NCBI GenBank assembly: GCA_024509875.1
Contig: JAMPIV010005832.1
Span: 186,001-250,000, forward strand
Direction: 5' to 3'
Length of the DNA stretch: 64,000 nt
Origin: Oreohelix idahoensis
Taxonomy: Eukaryota > Mollusca > Gastropoda > Stylommatophora > Oreohelicidae
Shown here piece by piece: positions 35,458-47,000 of this stretch; the first letter of the stretch is position 1, and every line of letters starts with the position of its first letter. The position numbers were made by a program, and so were the translations under genes. The notes beneath the pieces are model-generated. The model did not search any database. It was not told the DNA's origin and saw nothing but the letters and a program-made list of their open reading frames with translations.

Positions 35458-35546
35458 CCTACCTAGCAGGTAAGGTTCACTGTACAGTGAGCGGTACCTA
35501 GGTACCGTACCGTTCACTGTACAATGAACCTTACCTGCTAGGTAGG
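35458..35546. repeat. 89-bp near-perfect palindrome
   Basis: Arms of ~33 bp (35458-35490 and 35513-35546) are reverse complements except for about one base. The centre contains a second perfect palindrome CGGTACCTAGGTACCG, and each arm includes a smaller self-complementary TTCACTGTACAGTGA-type motif. Confidence 0.9.
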
Positions 35547-35657
35547 AAGCGCTGAACTTGGGTAGGAATGACTTAACATTTTAAAGGTAAAAAAAAAAAT
35601 CGAAAACCTGTACATAAATATAATTAATGCTGTATTGTATGTATTGGAAATGGATGT

Positions 35658-36435
35658 GCCAGTAAAACCAAGGCAATAATACATGATAATTGCGTTTTTT
35701 TTTTCTACTTGAGAGTGTGTAAATAAAGAGTATTAATAAAGTAAAACTGGATAGATGACATTCCTTCGAAACATAAATCTAAGCAACGAAAATCAGTATA
35801 CGTCTAATCTGTTAAACAATGTACTCGTATATTGCTTATTTAGTAACAACTATTACCAAAAGAGCATTAAACACTATTTTTTAACTTAATATAAAAAAGT
35901 CATATAATTTATAACGCATTGTGAAACAAACCTTCTCTTTGACCAGAACGTACATATCGCGGTGCGGGCAACGACAGAAGCATATTTTTTGGTCCTTAAT
36001 AAGTTTGACTGTAATCGAGTTCAAGTTGTTGTAGATAAGTAGCTGTTTTGAATTACGACACAAGAGCACATAACAAAAAAAAAAAAAAAAAAAACACGAA
36101 TCGTTATGAAAGCTTTTAAAAGAATTATATTTCGTTTAATGTTGACAATTTTCACATGCGATTTTCAGTGATCTTCATATTTATTTTTTCATAAGGTTTC
36201 ACTTATAAAAAAAATTACTTCAGGTTACTTAATGCTAATATACAATATAATTCAAAACAATATTAATTTCTAAAATAAAATAAATAATAGCTTTGTTAAC
36301 ATTTCGAAAAAGATATATTTCTCGCTGTATTAGATACCAATGACGGTTATATTTGCCAGTAAAACCAAGGCAATAATACATGATAAATGAGTTTTTTCTA
36401 CTTGGTACGGCTTCTGCTGAGTATTAATAAAGTTA
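35658..36435 (+). repeat. direct repeat pair ~695 bp apart
   Basis: 'gccagtaaaaccaaggcaat' plus 'aatacatgataa', a T-run and 'agtattaataaagt' occur at 35658-35745 and again at 36354-36435. The interval between is AT-rich with an A20 run (36076-36094) and no gene. Confidence 0.7.
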
Positions 36436-36904
36436 TTGCCTGCAACAGTACTAGGTTTTCTTCGTCGTGCGTGGAGGGTTGGTCCAAAAATGATAAAAAA
36501 TAGTCCCTTTCTCCAATAAGCATTGTTGTAGTGACAGCATTATTTCCTAATAGGCTGTCCATCACCTGGTGGCATCGATTTGTGTTGCATATATTCTCAG
36601 AACAATCCACTATTCGCCTTTCAGAAAATTTATGGTGGCAATAAAAATGTCATCTTTCTTCCATGCCCAATAATTAAACGTGTTTGTCTCTCCTCCTGGT
36701 GCCTCTGAGTTGGGCGAATCTTATCTCAACTTGCCTGATGGTGTAAGGCATCTATGACCGTTAATGTGAAGCGTTTAGGGTAATGGGCAGTTATGATGCA
36801 ACAACTCCTAACGAAGAAGTCTGTAATCGTTTCTGTTATCACGTATAACCTAATTAATATGCAGAGTAGGAGACCATGACAACTGCAGCAAATATTGAAC
36901 TTTG

Positions 36905-37857
36905 GTTCCAAAGGTTGTTATAGCCGGGAGTTGTAGTGAGGATAAGCTCTCACTGCAGATAAATGCTTCTATGGCACGCGCCTCAAATAGCCTCTGACAA
37001 CGAAGCCCAGCTCTCGGCCTTCATGTGTGGCTCAAAACTGTTTCCACTGACGAGAGAAGGGGCGAAGGCGAGTCACTGGCGCCTTAAAACCAGTAGCTTT
37101 GGGCAGATAGGGCTCGTGATCCTCGGTTGGTAGCCTATCTAAGAGAAGGTAAAACTCTGAAATCAAACCACCGCTGCCTAGCGGGAATATCCATTTATGG
37201 GAAGGGATTCGGGAGTAAATCCTGAGGATAAATCCGGAGTCGGAGTCCCTAAGGCAGTCTAATGTTGATTCGACCTTATTTTGGCAACTCCTGCGACGTG
37301 GCTGGTACCAAAGTGTGTTGGCTACTGCCGTTCCTTTGGGGCTAACAGCTGCGTGGAGAGGGGGAACATGCTGCATGGGCAACAGCTTGATCTCCATTTA
37401 ACTGTGTCCAAGCTCGCGCCCTGGAGAGGACAATCCAGCTTCACCCTATAGGTGTCGGCAAAACACGGGAAGTAGCAGTTACCGATTATATGCATTTTGC
37501 CGAATTGGCGTGGGGCATTGCGCCAGGGGCTACTTCGACAGTGGGAAAGGTTCTAGGATCTCAGAGGATCCTTCAAGCTTCAAGCTGGGCAGCTCCTAGT
37601 CAACTAGATGTTGTCCCGCTACTGTCTGCTTTCCCAAATGAGTACATGGGAATTAGGGTCAAACCTAAAATGTGGACAGAAAATTTTGCACCAAGCAATT
37701 ATCACAAAACAACAAGTAATAGAAATAAACAAACTATCAGATTGGGATGCAGGAACGTCCGGACTATGTTGACTGAACTATCCGAAAACATACAGGACAT
37801 AAACGATGTCAGGAAGACAGCCGTGATCAACGACGGCTTCAGGTGGTGTGACGTATA
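36905..37857 (+). mobile_element. 5' end of an RTE-like LINE
   Basis: GC-richer leader (36905-37480), then an open frame 37490-37857 ending at TAA. From about residue 84 the frame reads IRLGCRNVRTML followed by an ENIQDINDVRKTAVIND segment. This is the start of the endonuclease domain of RTE-type LINEs, often annotated as craniofacial-development-protein-2-like. The rest of the endonuclease and all RT are missing. The minus-strand open frame 37032-37397 is the leader read backwards. Confidence 0.6.
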
Positions 37858-39003
37858 ATGGAAATATAGCCTACAGTATCGGACAGTCTTTCGTGACCTC
37901 GTGGCGTTCTATGATTCGCTAGAAAAGCCATGCATTGACAGCCTGCGTTTACTCATTTTTTAATCCACGTCTCTTTTTCCTCGAGACGTAAAGAAACGAA
38001 GTTGTTTACCAACTTCCACGACCTGCCAGTCATAACAGGGAGCGAACCACGTTTTTTTCTCTGAGTTTCTCACGCAAGCTGATCTGTCAATCATCGGATA
38101 TCAGACAGACAGCATGTGAATAACACCGGACTCTTTTTAAGTGAGACGGTCGGGCAGAAATATTTTCCCAAGGACCCTTTCATGTTCATACACTCAGGGA
38201 GAGTTAACGCTTTGATCTCCAGAAGCGGGCAAAATCTCGGAAGAAACCCGTTACACGGTTCCAAGTCTCTGTTGTCGAGTAGCAACGCCGACAGAGCGAC
38301 CGTGGAAACTTTTTATCTTGGGAGTTTAGGTTTCTGATTTCTCTGCTATGCAAAAGAGTGTGAAAATTAAAATCCTCTAGAGATCATAATAACATGATGA
38401 TACGTAAACTGGGGCTTCCAAAACCAGATATCAGTTGTCGCTCATAATTTTTCGGATAGTCTAAACACGTAGTCTAAAACCATTGTGGAAGGTGTGTTAA
38501 TAGCCTTCGTGGGGATTTCATTCTGATTTTCTGGTAATATAAATTTGTGCTTTAGCGTGTTAAAGTGTTAAAGTTTACCATTATAATTCACTTAAAGTCT
38601 AGCTGTTAAAGACCAGTGGAAAATAACGCATAGCTATTTGTTTACCAGTTGTTCAGTTTAATGATAATTTACCACGCGCTTTATCACACAAGAAGAGACG
38701 TTTTAGTTGAATAATTAATACACTAGGCGCGACTGATAAGTGACAGAATAGAATTCACGTTATATTTCATTTTGTGTAATTTTAGTAAGTGACTGTTATC
38801 TAATACCATACGATGACCCACAGACGCCTACAATCTAATAGATATTTAATGACAGGCGATATTTGTTAAGTGCGCGTAAGAAAAATTAAATAATAATTGA
38901 GTTGTGCGCTGATCGTAACCGGGGAAGGAAGGGAAAGGCTGCATACCTCAACCAAACCTGCACCCGCTGAGCGACGCGCGATAGGATAGGCTAAAGACAC
39001 CGT
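37858..39003. other. unassigned sequence left of element A
   Basis: AT-rich. Part of it (38570-38640) has weak similarity to repeat R ('attataattcacttaaag...cagtggaaaata'), so element A may have inserted into or beside an R copy. No gene. Confidence 0.35.
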
Positions 39004-39008
39004 GTGCC
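39004..39008. repeat. target-site duplication of element A (left)
   Basis: GTGCC, matched by GTGCC at 61399-61403 after the 3' LTR. Confidence 0.9.
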
Positions 39009-39749
39009 TGTTGCGGTCAGTTTGCTGAATCTATAGTATGTTAAAATGTACCTGGTTAATTTTGGAGACTTTAATTTAATAGTTTCTTGATCAAAGGAGA
39101 GGTAATCATGTTTTACTGGGATTGTAGTTAACAGTGGTGGTTGTCCCACTTGTCTGTTAACCCAGCGTCTAATTTTAGAACTGATGTCAGCTTTGCCTGA
39201 CATGTTCACCCAACTGAGTTATGCTCAAGGGTCTAGGGTCACGACGCAGGCGCAAAGATTCTGGCGCGATTTAAGACATCCTGTGTTAGAGGAGTCGAGC
39301 TGTAGTTTTGAAAGGGTCAAGACGGTTGTTGGGGAAAGTCCTCTGTGTGTTCGACCAAGATGGTTAAAGATTGTTCCCCGATGTTATATTCTGATGCGCA
39401 TAGGAGACGAGTGAGTTTTGTGATGTTTATTCTGAAGGGACATTAAGGTAATTTACCCTTAAACAGTTTCCCTCTTTTTGCCAGAATTATAAATGACTTT
39501 TTGTAGCCAGCTAGTGACTTTTCCCTGGGCGGGAAAGAGTCCATCTAAGAATACCAGTAATGGAGCTCATTAAGTATTATAATATTATATGCACCGGGCT
39601 GGTGTATGCCCGAAGAACTTTACAGGTGCTGTATCCCGCTATCTGCGGTGATACCATTTAAACAAGGTTTGACTCACCCTGTTTGTTATCGAAACACCAC
39701 AGAGGCCATCATATCTATAAGCCCGCCATATTGCGCGGCCTGCTGTAGA

Positions 39750-39844
<95 letters not shown>

Positions 39845-40552
39845 GACTTACTGATGTCAGAAAGGAGTGTGTAAACTCATATATTTGCTGTATTTTGCTG
39901 AGCTGACGAAGGTGGAATTGTACGAGATCAGCTTTATTATATACATGCACCGCTGACTGATGAACTGTATTCATACATGCTATGTCCTGAATTGTCAATG
40001 ACTATTTTATATTGATGTCGGCGTACCTGTCGTTGTGATGTATTAAAGTCAATCAAACGTCAGAGGTGTTCCAAGAACTATGTGAATTACTGCATGTAAC
40101 TACTACAACAAGTGTGATGTCATGTAGATGCATTGTCTTCCACGAACTTTCATACACGCATTTGCATTCATTGAGGTCTACTCACACTCTATATTAATAC
40201 AACACCTCAACACTTTCAAGTCATCCAAACGAATGCCAGCATTGTTGCGGCCAACCAGGGCCTGTATATAATTATGCCCGCCTGTGGGGCTTAGAATCGT
40301 TTCCAACATTGATACTGGACATTCTTCAATATTCAACTCTACATTTACAGTGGCCAAACTGAGCCTGTCCTATTTGTGTCACGGACACCTGTTACGCTTG
40401 GACGAACACAGACCATTCCTGACTGTTTACATGTATAGTGGTCAGTACGGGCTTCTACATTACGGGCCTTTACATTTATGGTATCCAGTGTGAGCCTTCT
40501 ACGTCAAGAATAGCTAGTTACAGTTATGGTGGCCAAGTTTTAGCCATCAACA
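39009..40552 (+). repeat. 5' LTR of element A
   Basis: 1544 bp, TG...CA ends. It contains a (TA)n microsatellite at about 39752-39842 that is also present, longer, in the 3' LTR. Small open frames inside are not genes. Confidence 0.9.
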
Positions 40553-41706
40553 TTATGGTGTGCCAGCTTGATGGGGCTATTTTGGAAGTTATCAAGTCGT
40601 CTACGATTGAGAGTACTCATCGATGTGTAGTCTGTTGACACATCGACTACCCCAGCTTAACAGGACGTAACTAGGTCAGAAGGTCAAATTACTATACCTT
40701 CGTTGATGCAGTAGTATAGAAGGTCAAGTGTCTTTACTAGTACTGTCACTGTTTGATAGAAGCAAGTTCAGCTGCGGTATTTAAGAAGGTCAAGTGCCGT
40801 TATTATCACCGTTATCATCATTTTGGAAGCAAGTTCTGATGTGTTTTCAGCGTTGGATCATCTAATCCTTAGAATGCTGACGATAGTTCTTCATCGTTGC
40901 TGTTGTTGACGATAGGAGTGTAAAGATTAGTGGCCTGTTTATTGTTGTGAACTGTGAGTTGTATTGTATTATGAACTAAGCCTTCCACATTTAAACATCT
41001 TTGTTTATGCTTTATGTGTTTACATGTTATGTGTTATTGATATTTCTGCGGGTTTTTTGGTTGGGCGGTGTCTTTTAGTAGGATATCCCACGTAATAGAG
41101 GGCCTACTGTAAGCGTTCTTTAGGGACTGTGCAAATTTCCTTTAGTGGAAATTGCTAGCGACAATTTGTTGCTATTTTTGTTTAGTTGTGACGAGGTGTA
41201 CTTTTCTTTGTCGTTATTGTCATTATTTTTTTTCTTCAGTTCTTTAGTTTTTTTATTTGATTTGTTTGTATCTCTTTGTCTTCTCTTCCTTTTGTTTTGT
41301 TCTATACAACCTTTGTGTTTATACACTGTTGCGTAATTTGTTTTGTTTACTTTTGCAGTTATCATCACATGCTTTGTGATATATTCTTTAGTTCCGCTTT
41401 ATGCTTATTTGATTTCTTTGATGCTTGTTCTTTGTTTATGTTAGTATTTGTTGTCATACGCTGTTTATATATTTATATATAGTCATACACTATTGGTACT
41501 ATAGGGTACTTAGATTATAGAGGTGATTATTGGTAATATTATTATAAAGGTGATTATACAAGTTCTTTGTCAAAGACTCGTCTCCCACAGAGGTTGGGAT
41601 AAAGTGAGCTGATTATACAAGTGCTTTATTACAAGACTTGTTACCATTAAGGTTGAAATAAGGTAATTTATTATTTCAGGATACTGATCTCATATTATTA
41701 GGCATA
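40553..41706 (+). other. 5' leader of element A
   Basis: Begins TTATGGTGTGCC just after the LTR; a primer-binding site would start with TGG there, but I cannot name the tRNA. The leader has three copies of an AGAAGGTCAAGTG-type motif (40678-40690, 40718-40732, 40783-40799) and, just before gag, three short stem-loops (41558-41581, 41583-41599, 41617-41641). Both features recur in element B. Confidence 0.7.
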
Positions 41707-42214
41707 ATGTCTACACTTGAATACTTTATTGAGCAAGGGAAATCCTTTGGTAAATCTGGTGAGAAGTTGGAAGAATTCGCGACAGTTCAATATGCCAAGA
41801 CATTGAAGTCGGAAGAAAAGAGACAGAAAATGGAAAATGAACAAAAGAAAATAGAAGCTGAGAATTTAAGGTTGCAGATGCAGTCAGATGAAAGGAAATT
41901 CCAAATGGAAAAGGAAAAAGAAAAAGAGAGAATCTGAAGATAAAAGGTTAGAAAAAGAGGCTGAAGATAAAAGGTTAGAAAAAGAGGCTGAAGATAAAAG
42001 GTTAGAAAGAGAGGTTGATGAGAGAAAAATCCAGCTACAAATGGAAAATGAAAATAAAAGATTAGAAAAAGAGGCTGAAGATAAAAGGTTAAAAAGAGAG
42101 TCTGAAAACAGAAGATTAGAAAGAGAAGCTGAAGAGAGGGGAAAAAAGCGAAAATGGAACATGAAGAAAAACTCTTAGCTTTGGAGTTAGAGAAATTGAG
42201 GTTGATGAATATGG
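41707..42214 (+). pseudogene. element A gag, N-terminal part
   Basis: Starts MSTLEYFIEQGKSFGKSGEK, closely matching the N-terminus of element B's polyprotein. Then comes a Lys/Glu-rich coiled coil with AEDKRLEKE-type repeats. The frame shifts near 41930 and again near 42140. The gene is then interrupted at 42215-42219 by element B and continues at 51600. It would have encoded the particle-forming protein. Confidence 0.85.
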
Positions 42215-42219
42215 GTAAG
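42215..42219. repeat. target-site duplication of element B (left)
   Basis: GTAAG, repeated at 51600-51604. Confidence 0.9.
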
Positions 42220-43298
42220 TGATGCGTGATGCCATATGATGATGGATGGTATCCGCATGTCTGGTTTTGTGTAGTGTGCAGATGTGTTCAGTCAAACAAT
42301 GTTCATACAAAAATAACAGGGCAATCCACATAGGACGTCAGTAAACTCACGACGTATAAAGTCAATGATTCTTGAAACAGCCGTTGACGTTTTTCTTCAT
42401 TATTTATTGTGGACGCCACAGTGACAAAATGGTTACGCGAATATGTAGACACATCAAACAGTCATTATCACAGCAACATTCAATACAGCAATAGACGGTA
42501 GACAGCATTACAATGATGAGTCAGATGCATGTTATATTTCATAGTGCTGTAAATGTAGTCAGGTGAAAAACTCCATCCTTTTCTATAACAGCCAGGAGAT
42601 AACCAGATGTATGAGATCAGTTCACTCTCCTTAGTCTGACTTCAGCAAGACAGACACGTCTGCCGAAGTATAAATAATGTCCTCAAAAATATCCTCTAGA
42701 TAACAAAGGTTTTTCAAACCTAGTTCAGGTAACCAAGTAGCAAGTAATAGTCCTTGGGACCTGCATCAACCGATGCAGCACAATACAGCGACATGTGAGC
42801 TAGGAAAACATCTCGTGACGACGACTTTCGAAGACAGGCTATGAGCCAGAAATCGTTCACGACCAAAAATCGATAGAGTTAATGAAAATGTTAATTTACC
42901 TTGCTTTCATGAAATACACAGAAATATCACGCCTCCCGGCATGTGGGAAACACTAGAGGTATTATCTCGAATAAACGAAATATCCATTAAGAGGACTACA
43001 CATCCCTGACAGAACAAAAAAATAGCGGAGATCCCCTCTTCAACGAGGCATCTCTTTCGCCATTCCAAATCGCTCACTCCACTCGTGGTGGGCGGAAACC
43101 GATCGACCAAGAAGCAAGACAAGTCATGCGCAGTCCAGCGCAAAATGACCACAGCTCAAACTTAACTGCATTCGATACCAACGCGAGAAGACAAATGCTT
43201 ACCGAGAAAAGTGAATATAAATTTCAAGCAGTTGTTGCCCTTGCGTTATAAAATAGATATTGTAATAAAATGATGTTGCGAGAATTTATCACGCAACA
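42220..43298 (-). repeat. 3' LTR of element B
   Basis: Left copy of the LTR pair. On the minus strand an AATAAA lies near 42403-42409, a plausible polyadenylation signal. Confidence 0.92.
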
Positions 43299-44071
43299 TA
43301 TCACCACCTCCTCCCGATAAAAAAAAAAAAATGTGGAACATATTTTTTTTTTTTTAAATATCAAAGAGCATGCGATAAGCGGCTCAAAACGCACGAATTA
43401 TGCGCTGATAATTAATTAAATTGCCTAACATGAGGCTAAATATAGAGTGTCTGGTGAGGATATACCTCAACAGAAAAATAAATATGTCTCAAAAAATATT
43501 CACATCGGGGAGGTGTCACCAACACACATCACGTTAGCATGTAAACACAATATACGTATGCAAGTTACCATAATCATCATTAAACAGCATACTCTAATAT
43601 TGTCTTTAAAAATGGATGTACAAATCTGATAGGAAAATTTAAATAGTACATTATTTGACATGTAATGACATAAGTACATAGTAAAGTTAAACTACATGAC
43701 GATCCAGGACATATGCTCTGGTATTCCGAGGGTAAGTACACAATCTAGAACTCGTCATGCTTGATACTAGTAAGGTAAGTCCTCAGCTCAACAATGACAT
43801 TCTGAGAAAGTACAAGCAATATAATGCTAATTAATAACTAATATGCTTCATAAGGTACAATACATTATTAATAATTGTGGCTGTTTAGTAAACTAACGGC
43901 CCTTATATTAACTACTCAGTCCTCCTCTATCATCTTAAAAAAACGAACAGAAGAAGATGACAACAAAGCACGATAGTGTGTACATATAAAGTGAGTACAG
44001 ATGTGCTAATCTATTGTAGTAATATAGGTGTGTTATGACTCTGTAATATATAGGAATATAGGACAGAAGTA
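43299..44071 (-). other. 3' untranslated region of element B
   Basis: AT-rich stretch between the stop codon and the polypurine tract. No env-like or other second frame is visible. Confidence 0.7.
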
Positions 44072-47000
44072 TTAGTTAGAGTCATGTGGGCATCTAGACA
44101 AAATGTCAGCCATCACATTATCCGCACCACGGATAGCTCGTACCGTGAAGTGAAAAGGTTGAAGAGCTATAGCATATCGAGTGGATCTCGAACTCTTCAA
44201 ATTCTTAGTCTGAATAGCTGTAAGAGCTTTCTGATCAGTCTCTAGAATGAAATGTGCGCCCAGGAGGAATCTTTGTAGCTTTAGAATTGACCAAACCATC
44301 GCTAACAACTCACGGTCTAAAACCGAGTAGTTCCTCTCTGCCGCATTTAGTTTTCTAGAAATGTACATAACAGGATGCAGAGTATTTGCATATTCTTGCA
44401 TCAGTGCTGCTCCAATCCCAGTGGATGAAGCATCACTCCGAAGAACAAAAGTCCTATCAAGAGTAGGTAATCTTAAGATGGGAGGAGAAGAAAATATATT
44501 CTTGATTTGGTCTAATGAAGATTGGCATTCTTCAGACCAACGGACCAGATTAGGCGAACCTTTCTTCAACAATGTTGAGAGAGGTGCCATGATCGAAGAT
44601 AAATTTGGAATAAATCTCCCATAAAATTGAATTAAACCTAAGAGACTCCTAACTTGTTTCTTCGTTTTAGGAACAGAGATGTTCAGTATTTTTGAAGTAT
44701 TGTGGTCTTCTGTCTTCAAGAGACCATGACCAACACGATGACCCAGGAAAGAGATTTCACCAAAACCAACAAAAGCTTTAGAAGGTTTTGCTGTCAAATT
44801 ATTCTCACGTAGAGTGGACAGTAAGTCATATAACCCTAAATAGTGATCTTCCCAGGTATCACTGAAGAGACAGATGTCATCTAAGTATGCGATGACATCC
44901 GAACGATGTGACAGAATTCGACGCATCATGCGAACGAAAGTGGCAGGGGCGTTCATGAGACCAAAAGGCATAACATTCCATTGAAATAGACCCCTAGGTG
45001 TAGAAAAAGCAGTAAGAGGTTTGGCATGCTCTGCTAAAGGCACTTGCCAATAACCTTTAGACAAGTCAAGTTTAGTGAAGAATCTAGAATTAGAAAGTCT
45101 AATCAGTAGATCTTCTAACAAAGGCATCGGTTCAGCATCGAACTTTGTGACCTGATTCAATTTGCGATAATCAACACAAATTCGTATGTTCTTATCCTTC
45201 TTCCGGACAATAACCATGGAAGAAGAATATGGTGAAGTCGATGGTTCAATTATATTTAATTGAATCATTTCATCCAATTCCTTTTCCACTTGCGACTGAA
45301 AGTGTATAGGAATAGGATACGGCCTAACCCTAATTGGATTATTGTCGGTAAGAATTATGTCATGTTCTATGACATCTGTGTGTCCAGGAATGTCAGTGAG
45401 AACATCCTGAAATGTTTGTAACATCGACAAGTCTCGTCGATGTTCGTCACCAGAAAGATTAGGAGAAACAGAAACGTTTTTCCAAGATTCCGTGGAATGT
45501 AATGGAACCACTGGAAGGGGAAGGTTGACATCAGAGAAGGTAGCTTCCTCATCCTGTATGACAGACAGGGATGAATAATGACCGTGAGGTGCAGGAGCAT
45601 CATCCGTTGCCTGGAAAATAGGCAGCAAATAGTCCGGACGTTCGTGAAATTCCGAAAGCATGTTTATGTGGAAAGTTTTATGCTTTCCATCAATATCGAC
45701 CACATAGTCAACATCGGAAATCCGAGAGACTATTGCATACGGACCTTTCCATGCAATAAGAAGTCTATTTTCCCTACTGGGGAGTAGGACGAATGCTTTG
45801 TCACCTGGACAAAGTTGTCGTAGACATCTATTCTTGTTAGCAAACTGTCTTGCCTTCTCTTTAGCAATTTCTGATGAAGCAGTTGCTAGCTTACATGCCT
45901 CAATGATCTTTTGTCTAAGAGCAATGACATACTCATATGAGGATTGAGTTTCATCGCTAATATCATCGGCAGTGATGAGATCGTGTAATAAAGACATAGG
46001 GCCACGCGGACGCGCGCCAAAGACAAGTTCGAAGGGAGAAAATCCTGTGTGTTCATTAGGGACTTCTCTATAGGCAAAGAGAGCCGCGGGTAAAACCCTG
46101 TCCCAATCTTGAGGATGATCTTCAGTTATCTTACCAAGCAAAGTCTTGAGCGTTCTATTCAGACGCTCAACTAACCCATTAGACATAGGATGGTAGATAC
46201 TACTGAGAGATCGTTCAATATGTAAGGTAGACATTACCTGTGACATAGTGTCAGATATGAGTTGAGTGCCATGGTCTGATAATATTTCTCTGGGGAACCC
46301 CAAGCGAGAAAATATCAACCAAAGAGCATCTGCGATATCTGTAGTAGATATGCTCTTAAGAGGAATAGCCTCTGGCCAACGTGTGCACATATCGACACAT
46401 GTAAGGATAAACTGATATCCTCTGGCCGACTTGACCTTAAAAGGGCCAATAATATCTATGGCCATTTTCTGAAACGGCCGAATAGGAATGTCAGCAGCCT
46501 GGATAGGCGCAGCATGTCGTGGTCCTCTAGATTTGACCTCCTGACATACCTTGCATGATCGGCAGTAAATACGAATGTCCTTATTGACAAAAGGCCAAAA
46601 GAAAGCCGCAAGGACTCTCGACTTCGTACGGGCAAAACCCATATGTCCAGCACATTGCGAGTCATGAGCATGTTGCAATATTTGCACTCTCATGCTCTTG
46701 GGAACAAGAATTTGCGAATGTGCCGACGTAGTCGAATCTTGTACCATACGTACAAGTACGCCGTTTCTCATTGCAATCCAAGATTTTCTATTTGTATCCT
46801 GATTCGGATCACCTTTCTTCGCAAGAACGAAGAATTTTTTTAAAGAAGGATCTTCTTCTTGCAATTTTATGAAAGAGTCACGAGTGATCACTAAGTGACT
46901 ATCTTGGCTATCAACTTCATTATCACTATTCAGTGAAGTTTCGGGTGTTTGTAGAGCTTGTGCTCTTGTAACTACTGCATTTGTAGCTTGCATGTTATTA

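Noticed and set aside
37032..37397. Minus-strand frame of 121 codons
   Set aside because: Lies in the leader of a LINE fragment read backwards; similar predicted proteins in databases would be repeat-derived. No independent support.
39606..39854. Frames of repeated Tyr-Ile over the TA tracts (also 59419-59778)
   Set aside because: Translation of a TA microsatellite inside LTRs.
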